The notes under the pieces: generated by a model
Database searches by the model: none
What the model saw: the letters and a program-made list of their open reading frames with translations, nothing else
Told to the model about the DNA's origin: nothing
Position numbers and translations under genes: made by a program
NCBI GenBank assembly: GCA_023402395.1
Contig: JAEYGI010000040.1
Location: forward strand, 930,001 to 994,000
Direction of reading: 5' to 3'
From: Bacillota bacterium
GTDB lineage: Bacteria > Bacillota > UBA4882 > UBA8346
Length of the DNA stretch: 64,000 nt
Shown: piece by piece, positions 25,087 through 33,528 of the stretch
How the letters are laid out: each line of letters begins with the position of its first letter
Numbering within the stretch: position 1 is the stretch's first letter

Positions 25087-25809
25087 TTAATCCTCCCCTC
25101 TGACGAATGTACCAACTTTTTGACCCATGACGATCCGCCGGATATTTCCGACTTCGTTTAAATTAAAAACAACGATGGGAATCTGGTTATCCATGCAAAG
25201 CGAGGTGGCGGTCGAATCCATCACTCGCAATCGTTGCTGCAAGACTTCCATGAACTTGAGGTCCTCGAAGCGGACCGCCATCGGGTCGACTTTGGGGTCC
25301 GCGCTATAGACGCCATCAACCTTTTTCGCCATCAAAATAATCTCGGCCTCAATCTCAGCGGCCCGCAACGCCGCGGCGGTATCGGTCGAAAAATAGGGGT
25401 TTCCGGTTCCGGCGGCGAAGATGACAACCCGTCCCTTTTCAAGATGCCGGATAGCCCGGCGCCGGATATATGGTTCGGCGATTTGACGCATTTCAATGGC
25501 TGTCTGGACCCGTGTGGCGATTCCAATTTTTTCGAATCCATCCTGAAGCGCGAGGGAATTGATGACCGTAGCCAGCATCCCCATGTAATCGGCGGTCGAA
25601 CGATCAAAGCCGGCATGACTTCCGACTGCGCCTCTCCAAAAGTTTCCGCCGCCAACCACAACCGCAATCTGCACCCCAAGGTCGGATACTTCCTTGGTTT
25701 GGCGGGCGATGGAATCCACCACTTCCTGGTCGATTCCGAATCCTTTGTCTCCGGCCAACGCTTCACCGCTCAACTTCAAAACAATCCGTTTAAACTTCGG
25801 TGCCTCCAT
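25087..25809 (-). CDS. pyrH: UMP kinase
   Basis: Phosphorylates UMP to UDP. It is the hexameric bacterial type of 240 residues, with the kinase motifs LKLSGEAL near 15, VVGGGNFWRG near 55 and GTGNPYFSTDTAA near 135. The ATG at 25809 is 7 nt after GGAGGT. A GTG at 25824 lies in the ribosome site itself. It appears to start its own transcript, because a terminator (25875-25900) and a promoter (25832-25858) lie between tsf and this gene. Confidence 0.96.
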   Translation of the reverse strand: MEAPKFKRIVLKLSGEALAGDKGFGIDQEVVDSIARQTKEVSDLGVQIAVVVGGGNFWRGAVGSHAGFDRSTADYMGMLATVINSLALQDGFEKIGIATRVQTAIEMRQIAEPYIRRRAIRHLEKGRVVIFAAGTGNPYFSTDTAAALRAAEIEAEIILMAKKVDGVYSADPKVDPMAVRFEDLKFMEVLQQRLRVMDSTATSLCMDNQIPIVVFNLNEVGNIRRIVMGQKVGTFVRGED

Positions 25810-25831
25810 CGTAATTACCTCCACCGCGCTT

Positions 25832-25858
25832 ATTATATTTTCGCGAATCCAAAATCAA
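25832..25858 (-). promoter_or_regulatory. Probable pyrH-frr promoter
   Basis: A consensus TATAAT (25832-25837) stands 23 bp before the pyrH ATG. The best -35, TTGATT (25853-25858), is 15 bp away, which is short. It is placed right after the tsf terminator. Confidence 0.5.
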
Positions 25859-25874
25859 TTCCTGCTTAATGACA

Positions 25875-25900
25875 GAAAAAAGGAACACTTTCGTGTCCCT
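25875..25900 (-). terminator. tsf terminator
   Basis: AGGGACAC / GTGTTCCT with a GAAA loop (one G-T pair) is followed by TTTTTTC on the minus strand, 8 bp past the tsf stop. Confidence 0.8.
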
Positions 25901-25907
25901 GAATTCT

Positions 25908-26840
25908 TCAGCTCTTAATCTGCGACATCACTTCGGTGGCGAAATCATCTTTCTTTTTCTCAATTCCCTCGCCTTTTTCAAAGCGGGCAAACCGCTGAAC
26001 TTCAATAGCGTCTCCGAATTTGGAGTTCATCTCTTGAATCAGTTTGGTAACGGTTTTATCGGTATCCTTGATGAACAATTGTTCATTCAGGCAAATCTCT
26101 TTATAGAATTTATCCAAGCGGCCGAGCATGATCTTTTCGGCAATGGCCTCGGGCTTGCCTTCGTTCATAGCTTGCGCCTTATAGATGGCTTTTTCCTGAT
26201 CGAGAACATCGGCGGGAACTTCATCCCGTTTCACATATTCGGGCCGGGCCGCCGCCACTTGCATCGCCAAATCCCGAACCAATGAAACAAACTCCGGCTG
26301 GTTGAGCGTCTCGGGTTTATTGGCGGAGACCTCAATCAAGACGCCGATCTTCCCGCCCATGTGTATGTAAGAATCAATGATGCCGTTCGCTTTCACGGCG
26401 AAACGGGCAAAACGGCGCACGGTCATGTTTTCGCCGATGGTAGCGACCAAACCGGTGATGGCCTCGGAAACGGTCTTGTTATTGACCATGGCGGTATTTG
26501 ACAAGACTTCCAGATCCGTTGGATTCTTTTCCAAAATGGTTTCGGAGACGTTTTTGACAAATTGTTGAAAATCGGGATTTTTGGCGACAAAGTCGGTTTC
26601 ACAGTTCACTTCGACCAACACGCCGAGCTTTTTGTCGTTACTCACCACCGAATTGACCAAACCTTCGGCCGCGATCCGTCCGGCTTTTTTCGCCGCAGCG
26701 GCCAAACCCTTTTCGCGCAGGTATTCGATGGCCTTTTCCATATCGCCGGCAGTCTCGGCCAAGGCCTTTTTACAGTCCATCATTCCGGCGCCCGTTCTTT
26801 CGCGCAATTCTTTCACAATGGCGGCAGATATCTCAGCCAT
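25908..26840 (-). CDS. tsf: Elongation factor Ts
   Basis: Nucleotide exchange factor for EF-Tu. Family signatures LRERTGAGMMDCKKAL (about 11-26) and NCETDFVAKN (about 78-88) are present. At 310 residues it is a full two-subdomain form, slightly longer than the Bacillus protein. It follows rpsB across a hairpin at 26865-26904. Confidence 0.97.
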   Translation of the reverse strand: MAEISAAIVKELRERTGAGMMDCKKALAETAGDMEKAIEYLREKGLAAAAKKAGRIAAEGLVNSVVSNDKKLGVLVEVNCETDFVAKNPDFQQFVKNVSETILEKNPTDLEVLSNTAMVNNKTVSEAITGLVATIGENMTVRRFARFAVKANGIIDSYIHMGGKIGVLIEVSANKPETLNQPEFVSLVRDLAMQVAAARPEYVKRDEVPADVLDQEKAIYKAQAMNEGKPEAIAEKIMLGRLDKFYKEICLNEQLFIKDTDKTVTKLIQEMNSKFGDAIEVQRFARFEKGEGIEKKKDDFATEVMSQIKS

Positions 26841-26864
26841 AAATGTTCCTCCTTAAATTCATAA

Positions 26865-26904
26865 TTAAAATTAAAGGGGTGGATCCATTTATTGTGTCCA
26901 CCCC
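26865..26904 (-). terminator. Stem-loop between rpsB and tsf, possible partial terminator
   Basis: On the minus strand GGGGTGGA / TCCACCCC with a 13-nt loop is followed by TTTAATTTTAATTA. Inside an operon this would set the S2 to EF-Ts ratio or protect the rpsB end. Confidence 0.55.
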
Positions 26905-26912
26905 CCAAGGTT

Positions 26913-27668
26913 TTAAACCTCTTCGACCAGCTCCATGTCGGAAGCTTCTGCACCCTCGGCAACAGTGGCGGTATCCGTCAATTGCTCTCCTTGCCTGGCT
27001 TCAATCACCGCGTCGGCGATCTTGCCGGCCAGCAACTTGACGGCGCGAATCGCGTCATCGTTACCGGGAATCACGCAATCGATCTCATCAGGGTCGCAGT
27101 TAGTATCAACGATACCAATCAGCGGAATGCCAAGCTTTCTGCCTTCCGCCACCGCGATCCGTTCTTTCCTCGGATCGACGACGAAGATTGCTCCCGGCAA
27201 CTTGTGCATGTTACGAATTCCGGAGAGGAACCGTTCTAGCCGGACCTTTTCTTTTTGAATCTCCAGAACCTCTTTTTTAGGAAGTGCGTCAAACGATCCG
27301 TCCTGCTCCATCTGTTCGATCTTCCGCAAGCGGTCGATTCGGGTGCGGATGGTTTTAAAGTTGGTCAGGGTGCCGCCCAGCCACCGCTGGGAGACATACG
27401 GCATCCCGCAGCGGTCCGCTTCTTCGCGGATGGCGTCCTGGGCTTGTTTCTTGGTGCCCACGAACAGGATAGTCTCGCCGTTTTCAATGATGGAACGGGC
27501 ATACGCATACGCTTCCTCAACCTTTTTGACGGTTTTTTGGAGATCGATGATATAAATTCCGTTCCGTTCGGTGAAGATGTACTGAGCCATCTTCGGGTTC
27601 CAACGTCTCGTCTGGTGACCAAAATGCACGCCGGCTTCCAATAATTGCTTCATGGAAATCACAGCCAC
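26913..27668 (-). CDS. rpsB: Ribosomal protein S2
   Basis: A 30S subunit protein of 251 residues with an acidic tail (AEGAEASDMELVEEV). The start motif SMKQLLEAGVHFGHQTRRWNPKM is the family hallmark. AAGGAGG lies 8 nt before the GTG at 27668, giving MAVISMKQ as in homologues. An upstream GTG at 27677 is part of the ribosome site. It is the first gene of the rpsB-tsf unit, with a leader of about 110 nt from the promoter at 27788-27816. Confidence 0.97.
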   Translation of the reverse strand: MAVISMKQLLEAGVHFGHQTRRWNPKMAQYIFTERNGIYIIDLQKTVKKVEEAYAYARSIIENGETILFVGTKKQAQDAIREEADRCGMPYVSQRWLGGTLTNFKTIRTRIDRLRKIEQMEQDGSFDALPKKEVLEIQKEKVRLERFLSGIRNMHKLPGAIFVVDPRKERIAVAEGRKLGIPLIGIVDTNCDPDEIDCVIPGNDDAIRAVKLLAGKIADAVIEARQGEQLTDTATVAEGAEASDMELVEEV

Positions 27669-27787
27669 ATTAGCCACCTCCTTTCAATGGTTTTTTCTCC
27701 GCCGCTCTCTTCTTCTTTAGAACAGGCCCAGATTTCCGGGACCGCTGTTCAAATCCGAAAGCGTGTGTAGTGATTACACCGCTATAT

Positions 27788-27816
27788 AGTATAACACAGA
27801 GATTTTTTTTTGAAAA
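27788..27816 (-). promoter_or_regulatory. rpsB promoter
   Basis: The -10 is TATACT (27788-27793), the spacer 17 bp and the -35 TTTTCA (27811-27816), with an A-run upstream of the -10. The leader contains a small hairpin GTGTA / TACAC. The rest of the 27669-27974 gene-free stretch holds only this and the palindrome at 27839-27871. Confidence 0.6.
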
Positions 27817-27838
27817 GTTTTTTTATACCGTTTTTGAT

Positions 27839-27871
27839 AGATCGGCCGAGACTTCAAGTCTCGGCCGATCT
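27839..27871. repeat. 33-bp near-perfect palindrome upstream of rpsB
   Basis: Two 16-bp arms (AGATCGGCCGAGACTT and its exact reverse complement) are separated by one base. Neither strand has a T-run after it, so it is not a standard terminator. It lies about 100 bp past the trxA stop and 23 bp upstream of the rpsB -35 box. Confidence 0.7.
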
Positions 27872-27974
27872 GTTAACGCTATGACAAGCCATTTTCCTGG
27901 CTTTTAATTAACATTTTTGAACTTGACGAAATCCTAACTTCACGCCATTCCCTACGGCGGTTACGAGATTCGGA

Positions 27975-28292
27975 TTATGCCACCCATTTCTTTAACTTAT
28001 CCGAAAGCTTGGTTTTGGGGAGGGCACCCACGATCCGGTCGACAGTCTCCCCGTTTTTAAAGAGCAATAGCGTCGGAATGGAGCGAATACGATACTCCTC
28101 GGCCAGCTTGGGACTTTCGTCGACGTTGACCTTGACGATTTTGATCTTTCCGTCGTATTCGCGCGAAAGATCTTCCAACACCGGAGCCACCATCCGGCAC
28201 GGCCCGCACCAGGGAGCCCAAAAGTCAACCAATACCAGTCCGGAATTATCGATAACCTCTGCTTGAAAACTTTGCTCAGTTAAACCGACCAT
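27975..28292 (-). CDS. trxA: Thioredoxin
   Basis: A cytosolic dithiol reductase of 105 residues. The active site WCGPC places Cys at 29 and 32 with the start at 28292 (6 nt after GAGGTG). A GTG at 28301 lies in the ribosome site. The cis-Pro motif SIPTLLLFKNG is near 75. Single gene with a strong promoter overlapped by a palindrome (28316-28333), which suggests specific control. Confidence 0.95.
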   Translation of the reverse strand: MVGLTEQSFQAEVIDNSGLVLVDFWAPWCGPCRMVAPVLEDLSREYDGKIKIVKVNVDESPKLAEEYRIRSIPTLLLFKNGETVDRIVGALPKTKLSDKLKKWVA

Positions 28293-28315
28293 GATGAACA
28301 CCTCGCTTTATTCTA

Positions 28316-28333
28316 TATACCTATCTAGGTATA
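28316..28333. promoter_or_regulatory. Perfect 18-bp operator-like palindrome at trxA
   Basis: TATACCTATCTAGGTATA has two exact 8-bp arms around TC. It begins within the -10 box and covers the expected start point, so a bound protein would block trxA. The TATACC...GGTATA arms recall CsoR/CstR-family operators (copper or persulfide sensors). That assignment is inference. Confidence 0.65.
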
Positions 28334-28361
28334 GTATATCACGGGAGCCGATCAATTTCAA
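28333..28361 (-). promoter_or_regulatory. trxA promoter
   Basis: The -35 is TTGAAA (28356-28361), the spacer 17 bp and the -10 TATACT (28333-28338). Confidence 0.8.
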
Positions 28362-28371
28362 TGAGCGAACC

Positions 28372-28582
28372 TCAATTATCTTCCCGGACTTCAGCAAGTA
28401 CTCACCAATGTGGTGCCGAAGTTCAAAGACAACATTATAGTATCCTCCAGCGCTATGCCGTCTAGAATTCCACAGGAAATCCGTCCGGTAGCCTTAAGTG
28501 CTTCCGAGATTGATAAAATCAACGCTGGGCGAAGGTTTCGCATAATCTCAATCCCGCAGTTGCTGAAAACGGCGGGCGATTG
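28372..28582 (+). pseudogene. Possible decayed gene end
   Basis: After a stop codon at about 28362 a plus-strand frame runs about 70 codons without a plausible start. It includes VVPKFKDNIIVSSS and EIRPVALSASEIDKINAGRR, which look protein-like rather than random. It ends at TGA 28580-28582. No ribosome site or ATG precedes it. I do not recognise the family. It occupies the first part of the 28293-28957 gene-free stretch, ahead of the palindrome array. Confidence 0.2.
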
Positions 28583-28672
28583 AAAATCTGAAAACCCGGT
28601 ACTAAAAGTAGATTGATCCGCTTCGTTGATCGATAGTACGCAAATGGGGTTCACTTTGATACTTAAAAAACA

Positions 28673-28877
28673 CGGAAAATGGCTTTCCGTAAATTTTCTC
28701 CGCCAAAAGCATATCCGGTAGGCATCTTCCGAACATTTTTACCGGAAAAACCGGTGACTTTCGACATGAACCATTCCGGAAAGATGGTTTCCGAACAGAT
28801 TTTCTTCCAAATCCATCCCGAAAATTGTCGCGGATTAATGGTTCGGTGATTGAAACTCTCCGGAAAAGATATTTCCG
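28673..28877. repeat. 21-bp-phased palindrome array with CGGAAA/TTTCCG arms (copy D)
   Basis: Three perfect units CGGAAA-N5-TTTCCG lie at 28673, 28777 and 28861. A near unit CCGGTA-N5-CTTCCG is at 28715, and weaker in-phase units lie at 28798 (GATTTT-N5-AAATCC) and 28840. Offsets are 42, 62 and 84, which fit a 21-bp grid with a single 1-bp slip. The architecture (short palindrome, 5-nt centre, 21-bp period) equals the arrays at 9136 and 52040, but the arm sequence is different. Confidence 0.65.
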
Positions 28878-28904
28878 AGCTGCCTCAACGATTAATTCCG
28901 ATAA

Positions 28905-28934
28905 CAAAAAACCCGAAGGAAAAGCTCCTTCGGG
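28905..28934 (-). terminator. Terminator of the glycosylation island
   Basis: A perfect 9-bp stem CCCGAAGGA / TCCTTCGGG with a 5-nt loop, followed by TTTTTTG on the minus strand. It is 23 bp past the stop of the last island gene. Confidence 0.9.
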
Positions 28935-28957
28935 ATCATCGCAAAGATTGGGAGAAT

Positions 28958-29707
28958 TTATTTCAGGCTGACGTATTTTTGGTTGAATTGCCGGATCTTT
29001 TTATGAAGCTTGAAAGATTCATAAAACGCTCGCAGGATAACTTTCAGCTTGGCGCCGGTTTGGGTTCCTTCCTTCCGAGGATAATGATGTACCCCAAGTT
29101 CGGCGATTTTATAGCCCATGTTTTTGATCTTGGTTAAAAACTCCACGCTGATCAACGCGCCGGTGGACTCGATCGCAATGTGGTCGATGACTTCCCGTTT
29201 AAACAGCTTAAAGGCGCAATCGATATCTTTCACCTTTAAGCCGAATAACAGCCGGGCCCACATCTTCCAGCCAAAAGCGTTGAGCTTGCGGATGAATGGA
29301 TCGGCCCGCTTGATGCGATAGCCGATGACCGCGTCAATGCTGCTATCGCGTTTCATCAGTTCGATGAAAGAGTTCAACTCGCTCAGATCGAACTGTAAGT
29401 CGCAATCGGAAAAAAAGAGCAAGCCGTACCGGCAGCTTTGAAAACCGGTCTGAAGCGCGCCGCCGTATCCCTGGTTCTTTTCGTGCCGTTTCAACACCAC
29501 ATGCAGGTTTTGGGCCGCGTATCTCGATACGATTTCCGCGGTCCGGTCCTTGCTGCCGTCATCGACAATAATGATCTCATACTCGCAGCCCAACGGCTCT
29601 AGAACCGCAACCGACTGTTCGATAGTTCCTCCGACGTTGGCTTCTTCATTGTAGGCCGGGAAAAACAGGCTGACGCCCCGCTTTAATACCTCGTTGTCAT
29701 TGGTCAT
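28958..29707 (-). CDS. Family 2 glycosyltransferase, polyprenyl-phosphate sugar synthase type
   Basis: A 249-residue GT2 enzyme like dolichyl-phosphate mannose synthase, expected to load a nucleotide sugar onto undecaprenyl phosphate at the inner membrane face. Visible are FFPAYNEEANV, IIVDDGSKDRT (nucleotide Asp), the DxD-like DCDLQFD and the IDCAFKLFKR motif of the DPM group. No membrane helices follow the catalytic domain. The ATG at 29707 is 6 nt after AGGAGGG. An upstream frame to 29752 overlaps the next gene. It is the last gene of the island and would supply the PMT-type enzyme next to it. Confidence 0.9.
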   Translation of the reverse strand: MTNDNEVLKRGVSLFFPAYNEEANVGGTIEQSVAVLEPLGCEYEIIIVDDGSKDRTAEIVSRYAAQNLHVVLKRHEKNQGYGGALQTGFQSCRYGLLFFSDCDLQFDLSELNSFIELMKRDSSIDAVIGYRIKRADPFIRKLNAFGWKMWARLLFGLKVKDIDCAFKLFKREVIDHIAIESTGALISVEFLTKIKNMGYKIAELGVHHYPRKEGTQTGAKLKVILRAFYESFKLHKKIRQFNQKYVSLK

Positions 29708-29739
29708 GGGTATCCCTCCTGAAATAGGATATTTCAGCG

Positions 29740-32700
29740 TTAAAAAACCCAATCTTTCGGGAACCAGTGCAAATATTTATCAACGTAGGCGGAAGGCACT
29801 TCAATGCCGGAAAGCACCGGATAAAACATGATGAACAGCACCAAAGCCAGGCCCAGCAGCGTGAACACCAACTTCTCCCCCTTGGACCCGGTGCGCCAGA
29901 CCGATTCCAGCAAAAAGGCGACCACTACGTAATACAAGGGTAACACCGGATAAAAATGATAAATAAAAGCGATGCGGCTCACCAAAACCCAGGGCAGATA
30001 AACCGAGAGTAAACCGATCAACACATAATGCATGATGGAGAACCGCCGCTCCACTAACAGCTTGTACAGCAGGACAACTACTCCGACGAGGCCTAGGAAC
30101 CAGATCAACGGATTGCCCATGCTGACGATGGAATCTTTCATTCCCGGAGCCGGACTGCTCCCCGAATAAATCCAGAGCGGCTTGAAATTAAACGGCCAAC
30201 TCCACCAAGACGAGGAGAACGGGTGGGTTGCCGCCAGCTTCGAGTGATAATCATACATCCCTTTCTGGCTCTCGATAATCTGTCGGAATCCAGAGCCGAT
30301 ATCGACCACCCCGGCGCAATTCAAGAACGGAATATAGCTCAGGCAATAAACCACCGGCACAATCAGGATAAATAGAAGCAGGCCACCAATAATGGCGGGA
30401 GCAAAATTCTGTTTCCAGAAACGCCGTTGCAAAGCGTCCAAATTCTGGGCGAAAAGCCGTTCCTTGGGGCCTGGCTTTGGCTTCGCTACCTTAGTTCTGA
30501 GGTTCTTCGCCGCCAAACTTCCTTTTAAGATAAGGCATCGTTCCCGGCGATAAGCAAGATACTGACGGAATTCCGCCACCACGAAACAGAAAAACGCTCC
30601 GGAAAACGCATAAGCGCCAGTCCATTTGGTGGCCACCGCCAATGCAAAAAATAGGAACAACCAGGCCATGGTAATTTGAGATGATCTTTCCTCACCGATA
30701 CCTGCCTCCGCGCGATTCTGCCCTCTGAGCCACCGGAATGTAAACAAAAACATCAGGGTGATACAAAGAACGGAAGTAGTGTCAATGGTGGAATACCGGC
30801 TTTGAACATACGGCATGAAATCAAGACAGGCAACGGCCATTACCGCGTACGCGCCGAAACGGGAGGAGAGAATCTCCCGGCCCAGGAAAAAGAGGGTGAT
30901 CATCAACAATACGCCCATCAGCGCATGGATGAAACGCATGCCGAACGGGTTCATGCCAAACATCAGAATGCCCAGGCTTAAAAGATCCTTGCCGAAGGGT
31001 GGATGAGTCGTTTCGTAAACCGGGTATTTTTTGATGAACTCATAGGCGGTCCGGCCGTGATAAATCTCGTCAAAATAAGTGCTATTCAAATAGCTGGGTT
31101 TCCGCAACATCGCCCGTTGTTCGTCGAACAGCGGATGTTGCGCGGCGGCGAGGCGCCGGCCGTCAGCGGTGATCACGGTTTTAACCGGCAGTAACTGATT
31201 GTCCGCACCAAAGAAGGCCACCTCATTGATCATTCCCGCGGTTCCTTGCGGAACCAGCCGCAGCCGTTCCGCTCCATCCACCGCCGCCGATACCCGCTTC
31301 ATAACGTAGAAGTCTTCGGTAGGAATGGAGGCAACCTGGCTCCAGGAATTGCCGGTATATTGCTCGATGACCAGACGTCCGGACTCTTCGGCGTCATAAA
31401 CCGCCACGGCCCGGATGTCGGACGGCGTTTCGAATTGAATTTCCACACCCCGGTCCGGACTATTCATCAGCAAACCGGTTTGCGGAGTGGACCAGGAACC
31501 CAGCCGGAAAAAGATCAAGACGCAATAGGCCGCGGCGATCAGGCTAACGATTGTCCAGTCCTTCCCGGTCAGCGCAAACGGTTTCCCAGCCATCGGCCGG
31601 GACAGTCCCTGTTGCAGCCCGCGATGACAAGCGGTGAAAAACCGCTTCCACCCCAGCGTTTCCCGGCCGGCCCGCGCCTGGAAGATGGCCAATATACTGA
31701 AAAACGAACTGAGATTAACGATAGCCAGGATATAGATGATCCGGCTGAAAGCCGGGTCGGCCAACTCATTGCGAAACTTCAACCCCGCCGCCTGCAGATT
31801 GAAGAAGCAGGATAAAGCCAGGATCATCGTCAGCAAATAAAGCTTCTTGTCCCGGTAATAGCCGCAAGCCAGCAGGGATAAAACCAGGACCGGCAAGAGG
31901 CTAGCCGCCTGCATCCTGGGAGCGGACAGGAACAGGCTGAAAGAGACCATGAGCATGGCGACGAGTAACCGGTAGCGGTTCGGACATTTCCAAAAATAAT
32001 AACAGCTCAAGCTGACGAAACAGATAATTAACAGGACTCCATACCAGAAATAATTTAAACCGACGAAGTTGCCCTGGCTCTCCGGAATGCCGTACCCTCC
32101 AAGCAGCGCCAGTAAATTGGCGGCGCTTTCCGACCCATGAAACTCGACGCCGGGCCGGTTGCCGAGTTGTTGAAGACAGGCGGCAACATTCCCGTGACTC
32201 AGCACCGCGATGAGAACGGCCATAATCACAGTCGCTCCGGCTGAAAAGGCCAGGACACTCCGGAAATGGTACTTTCGAAACCAATAAATGAACAGGACCG
32301 GGCTAAGCAGGAGCGTCTCCAGCCGCAACCCACAGGCGAGCGCATAGAACAGGGCGCAAAGATAAACGTTCCCCTTGCGGATGAAGAGGTAAGCTCCAAG
32401 CAGCAATAAGGAATAGATTGACTGGACGGGACCCCAAAACGCCGCTTGCATCAAAACGGCCGGCAACAAAAGATAAACCGCGGCCAAACCCAACCCTAAC
32501 TCCGAACGCTTTTTTTGGCGCAACGCCGTGAAAATAAGTATCGCGATGGCGACATCCGAACCAAAGCCCAATAGTTTGAGGACGGGGACCGTGGAATCCG
32601 GCCAGGGAACCGGGATGATCGTCCAGCCCGGAACCTCTGGAATCAGGCCTTCCGTAAAGAGCGGCCACCGCGCCCCGAACGCGAATAGAATTATCGTTGC

Positions 32701-33519
32701 CAGGCAGGCGAAATCCCATATTGCCGCCCGCTTCCCGGGTATTCGGCCGCGCCAGCCTAACCAGTCCTGTTTTTTGATAAGCAGTCCCGCTATCATCAAA
32801 ATCAAGCCGAATACGGCGTAAATGGTCAAAAATCCGTCAGGGGCCGGGGCTTTGGAAGCCGGAACCGTTTCGGCCAAAGCGGGCGGGTTTAACCGGGGCC
32901 GTTCCAAGTTAAATTCTCCCAATAGCGGGGCATCGGCCCCCCGATCCACCTGAATATAACCGGCGACCTGGGATGACTCGATCTTCTCCAGCCTCACCTC
33001 GTCAAAAAAGACCGTGCCGGCGCTGGTATCCCCGTAAGCACCCAACCGGACCGCGATCGTGGCCTCGTGTTGAGCTTCGTGGGTCCGAAAATTTAACTGA
33101 AGCAAACGCCAGTCATTGGTTCCGGTCAAAGCGGCGGAATTAACAAACCCCTGCAACACGCTGACATTGGCGCCGCTAGTCCCGGCCGGAATATTTTCAG
33201 TGGCCACCCAGGCCGTCAGCCGGTAAGCCGTGTTCGGTTCCACCGCCACGTTTTGCACCAAGCGAATATCGTTCTTCTGGACCGATTTCAGACAACCGGA
33301 GTATTTCCCGGCATACGCCTTTTGGTCGGTAATGCCTAGGGCCGCTCCGGGATTCCAAAAGTCGATCCCCCATTCCACGGCTTGGTTTTGATCACTCAGT
33401 TGCTCGAATCCCCCGTTTTGAATCAAATTCATCGATGCGGCATCAGCGCGAGGGGTAGAATATATCAGGCATGCCAGCAACAACAGCCAAACATGAGCCG
33501 CTATCTTACTGAGCTTCAT
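29740..33519 (-). CDS. Giant fusion: carbohydrate-binding-like domain, GT-C-like membrane half and PMT-family glycosyltransferase
   Basis: 1259 residues. A signal peptide (1-28) is followed by a jelly-roll domain opening with NLIQNGGFE (30-185), shared with the proteins at 33529 and 37778. A first polytopic region (about 230-680) has FWGPVQSIYS and LRLETLLLSP, like Gpi18-type transferases. A beta-rich, discoidin-like segment follows (about 685-780, GVEIQFETPSDIRAVAVYD). Last is a PMT (GT39) domain (about 800-1259) with the catalytic acidic pair D817-E818 in STYFDEIYHGR and THPPFGKDL. It would transfer a lipid-linked sugar to protein outside the membrane. Its start is 9 nt from the preceding gene's stop. 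Confidence 0.85.
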   Translation of the reverse strand: MKLSKIAAHVWLLLLACLIYSTPRADAASMNLIQNGGFEQLSDQNQAVEWGIDFWNPGAALGITDQKAYAGKYSGCLKSVQKNDIRLVQNVAVEPNTAYRLTAWVATENIPAGTSGANVSVLQGFVNSAALTGTNDWRLLQLNFRTHEAQHEATIAVRLGAYGDTSAGTVFFDEVRLEKIESSQVAGYIQVDRGADAPLLGEFNLERPRLNPPALAETVPASKAPAPDGFLTIYAVFGLILMIAGLLIKKQDWLGWRGRIPGKRAAIWDFACLATIILFAFGARWPLFTEGLIPEVPGWTIIPVPWPDSTVPVLKLLGFGSDVAIAILIFTALRQKKRSELGLGLAAVYLLLPAVLMQAAFWGPVQSIYSLLLLGAYLFIRKGNVYLCALFYALACGLRLETLLLSPVLFIYWFRKYHFRSVLAFSAGATVIMAVLIAVLSHGNVAACLQQLGNRPGVEFHGSESAANLLALLGGYGIPESQGNFVGLNYFWYGVLLIICFVSLSCYYFWKCPNRYRLLVAMLMVSFSLFLSAPRMQAASLLPVLVLSLLACGYYRDKKLYLLTMILALSCFFNLQAAGLKFRNELADPAFSRIIYILAIVNLSSFFSILAIFQARAGRETLGWKRFFTACHRGLQQGLSRPMAGKPFALTGKDWTIVSLIAAAYCVLIFFRLGSWSTPQTGLLMNSPDRGVEIQFETPSDIRAVAVYDAEESGRLVIEQYTGNSWSQVASIPTEDFYVMKRVSAAVDGAERLRLVPQGTAGMINEVAFFGADNQLLPVKTVITADGRRLAAAQHPLFDEQRAMLRKPSYLNSTYFDEIYHGRTAYEFIKKYPVYETTHPPFGKDLLSLGILMFGMNPFGMRFIHALMGVLLMITLFFLGREILSSRFGAYAVMAVACLDFMPYVQSRYSTIDTTSVLCITLMFLFTFRWLRGQNRAEAGIGEERSSQITMAWLFLFFALAVATKWTGAYAFSGAFFCFVVAEFRQYLAYRRERCLILKGSLAAKNLRTKVAKPKPGPKERLFAQNLDALQRRFWKQNFAPAIIGGLLLFILIVPVVYCLSYIPFLNCAGVVDIGSGFRQIIESQKGMYDYHSKLAATHPFSSSWWSWPFNFKPLWIYSGSSPAPGMKDSIVSMGNPLIWFLGLVGVVVLLYKLLVERRFSIMHYVLIGLLSVYLPWVLVSRIAFIYHFYPVLPLYYVVVAFLLESVWRTGSKGEKLVFTLLGLALVLFIMFYPVLSGIEVPSAYVDKYLHWFPKDWVF

Positions 33520-33528
33520 CGCCGATAC

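Noticed and set aside
27839..27871. Terminator of trxA
   Set aside because: The stem is strong, but the following minus-strand bases are A-rich rather than T-rich.
28391..28907. Minus-strand frames of 87 and 101 codons between trxA and the glycosylation island
   Set aside because: One opposes the more protein-like plus-strand remnant and the other runs through the palindrome array. Neither has a ribosome site.
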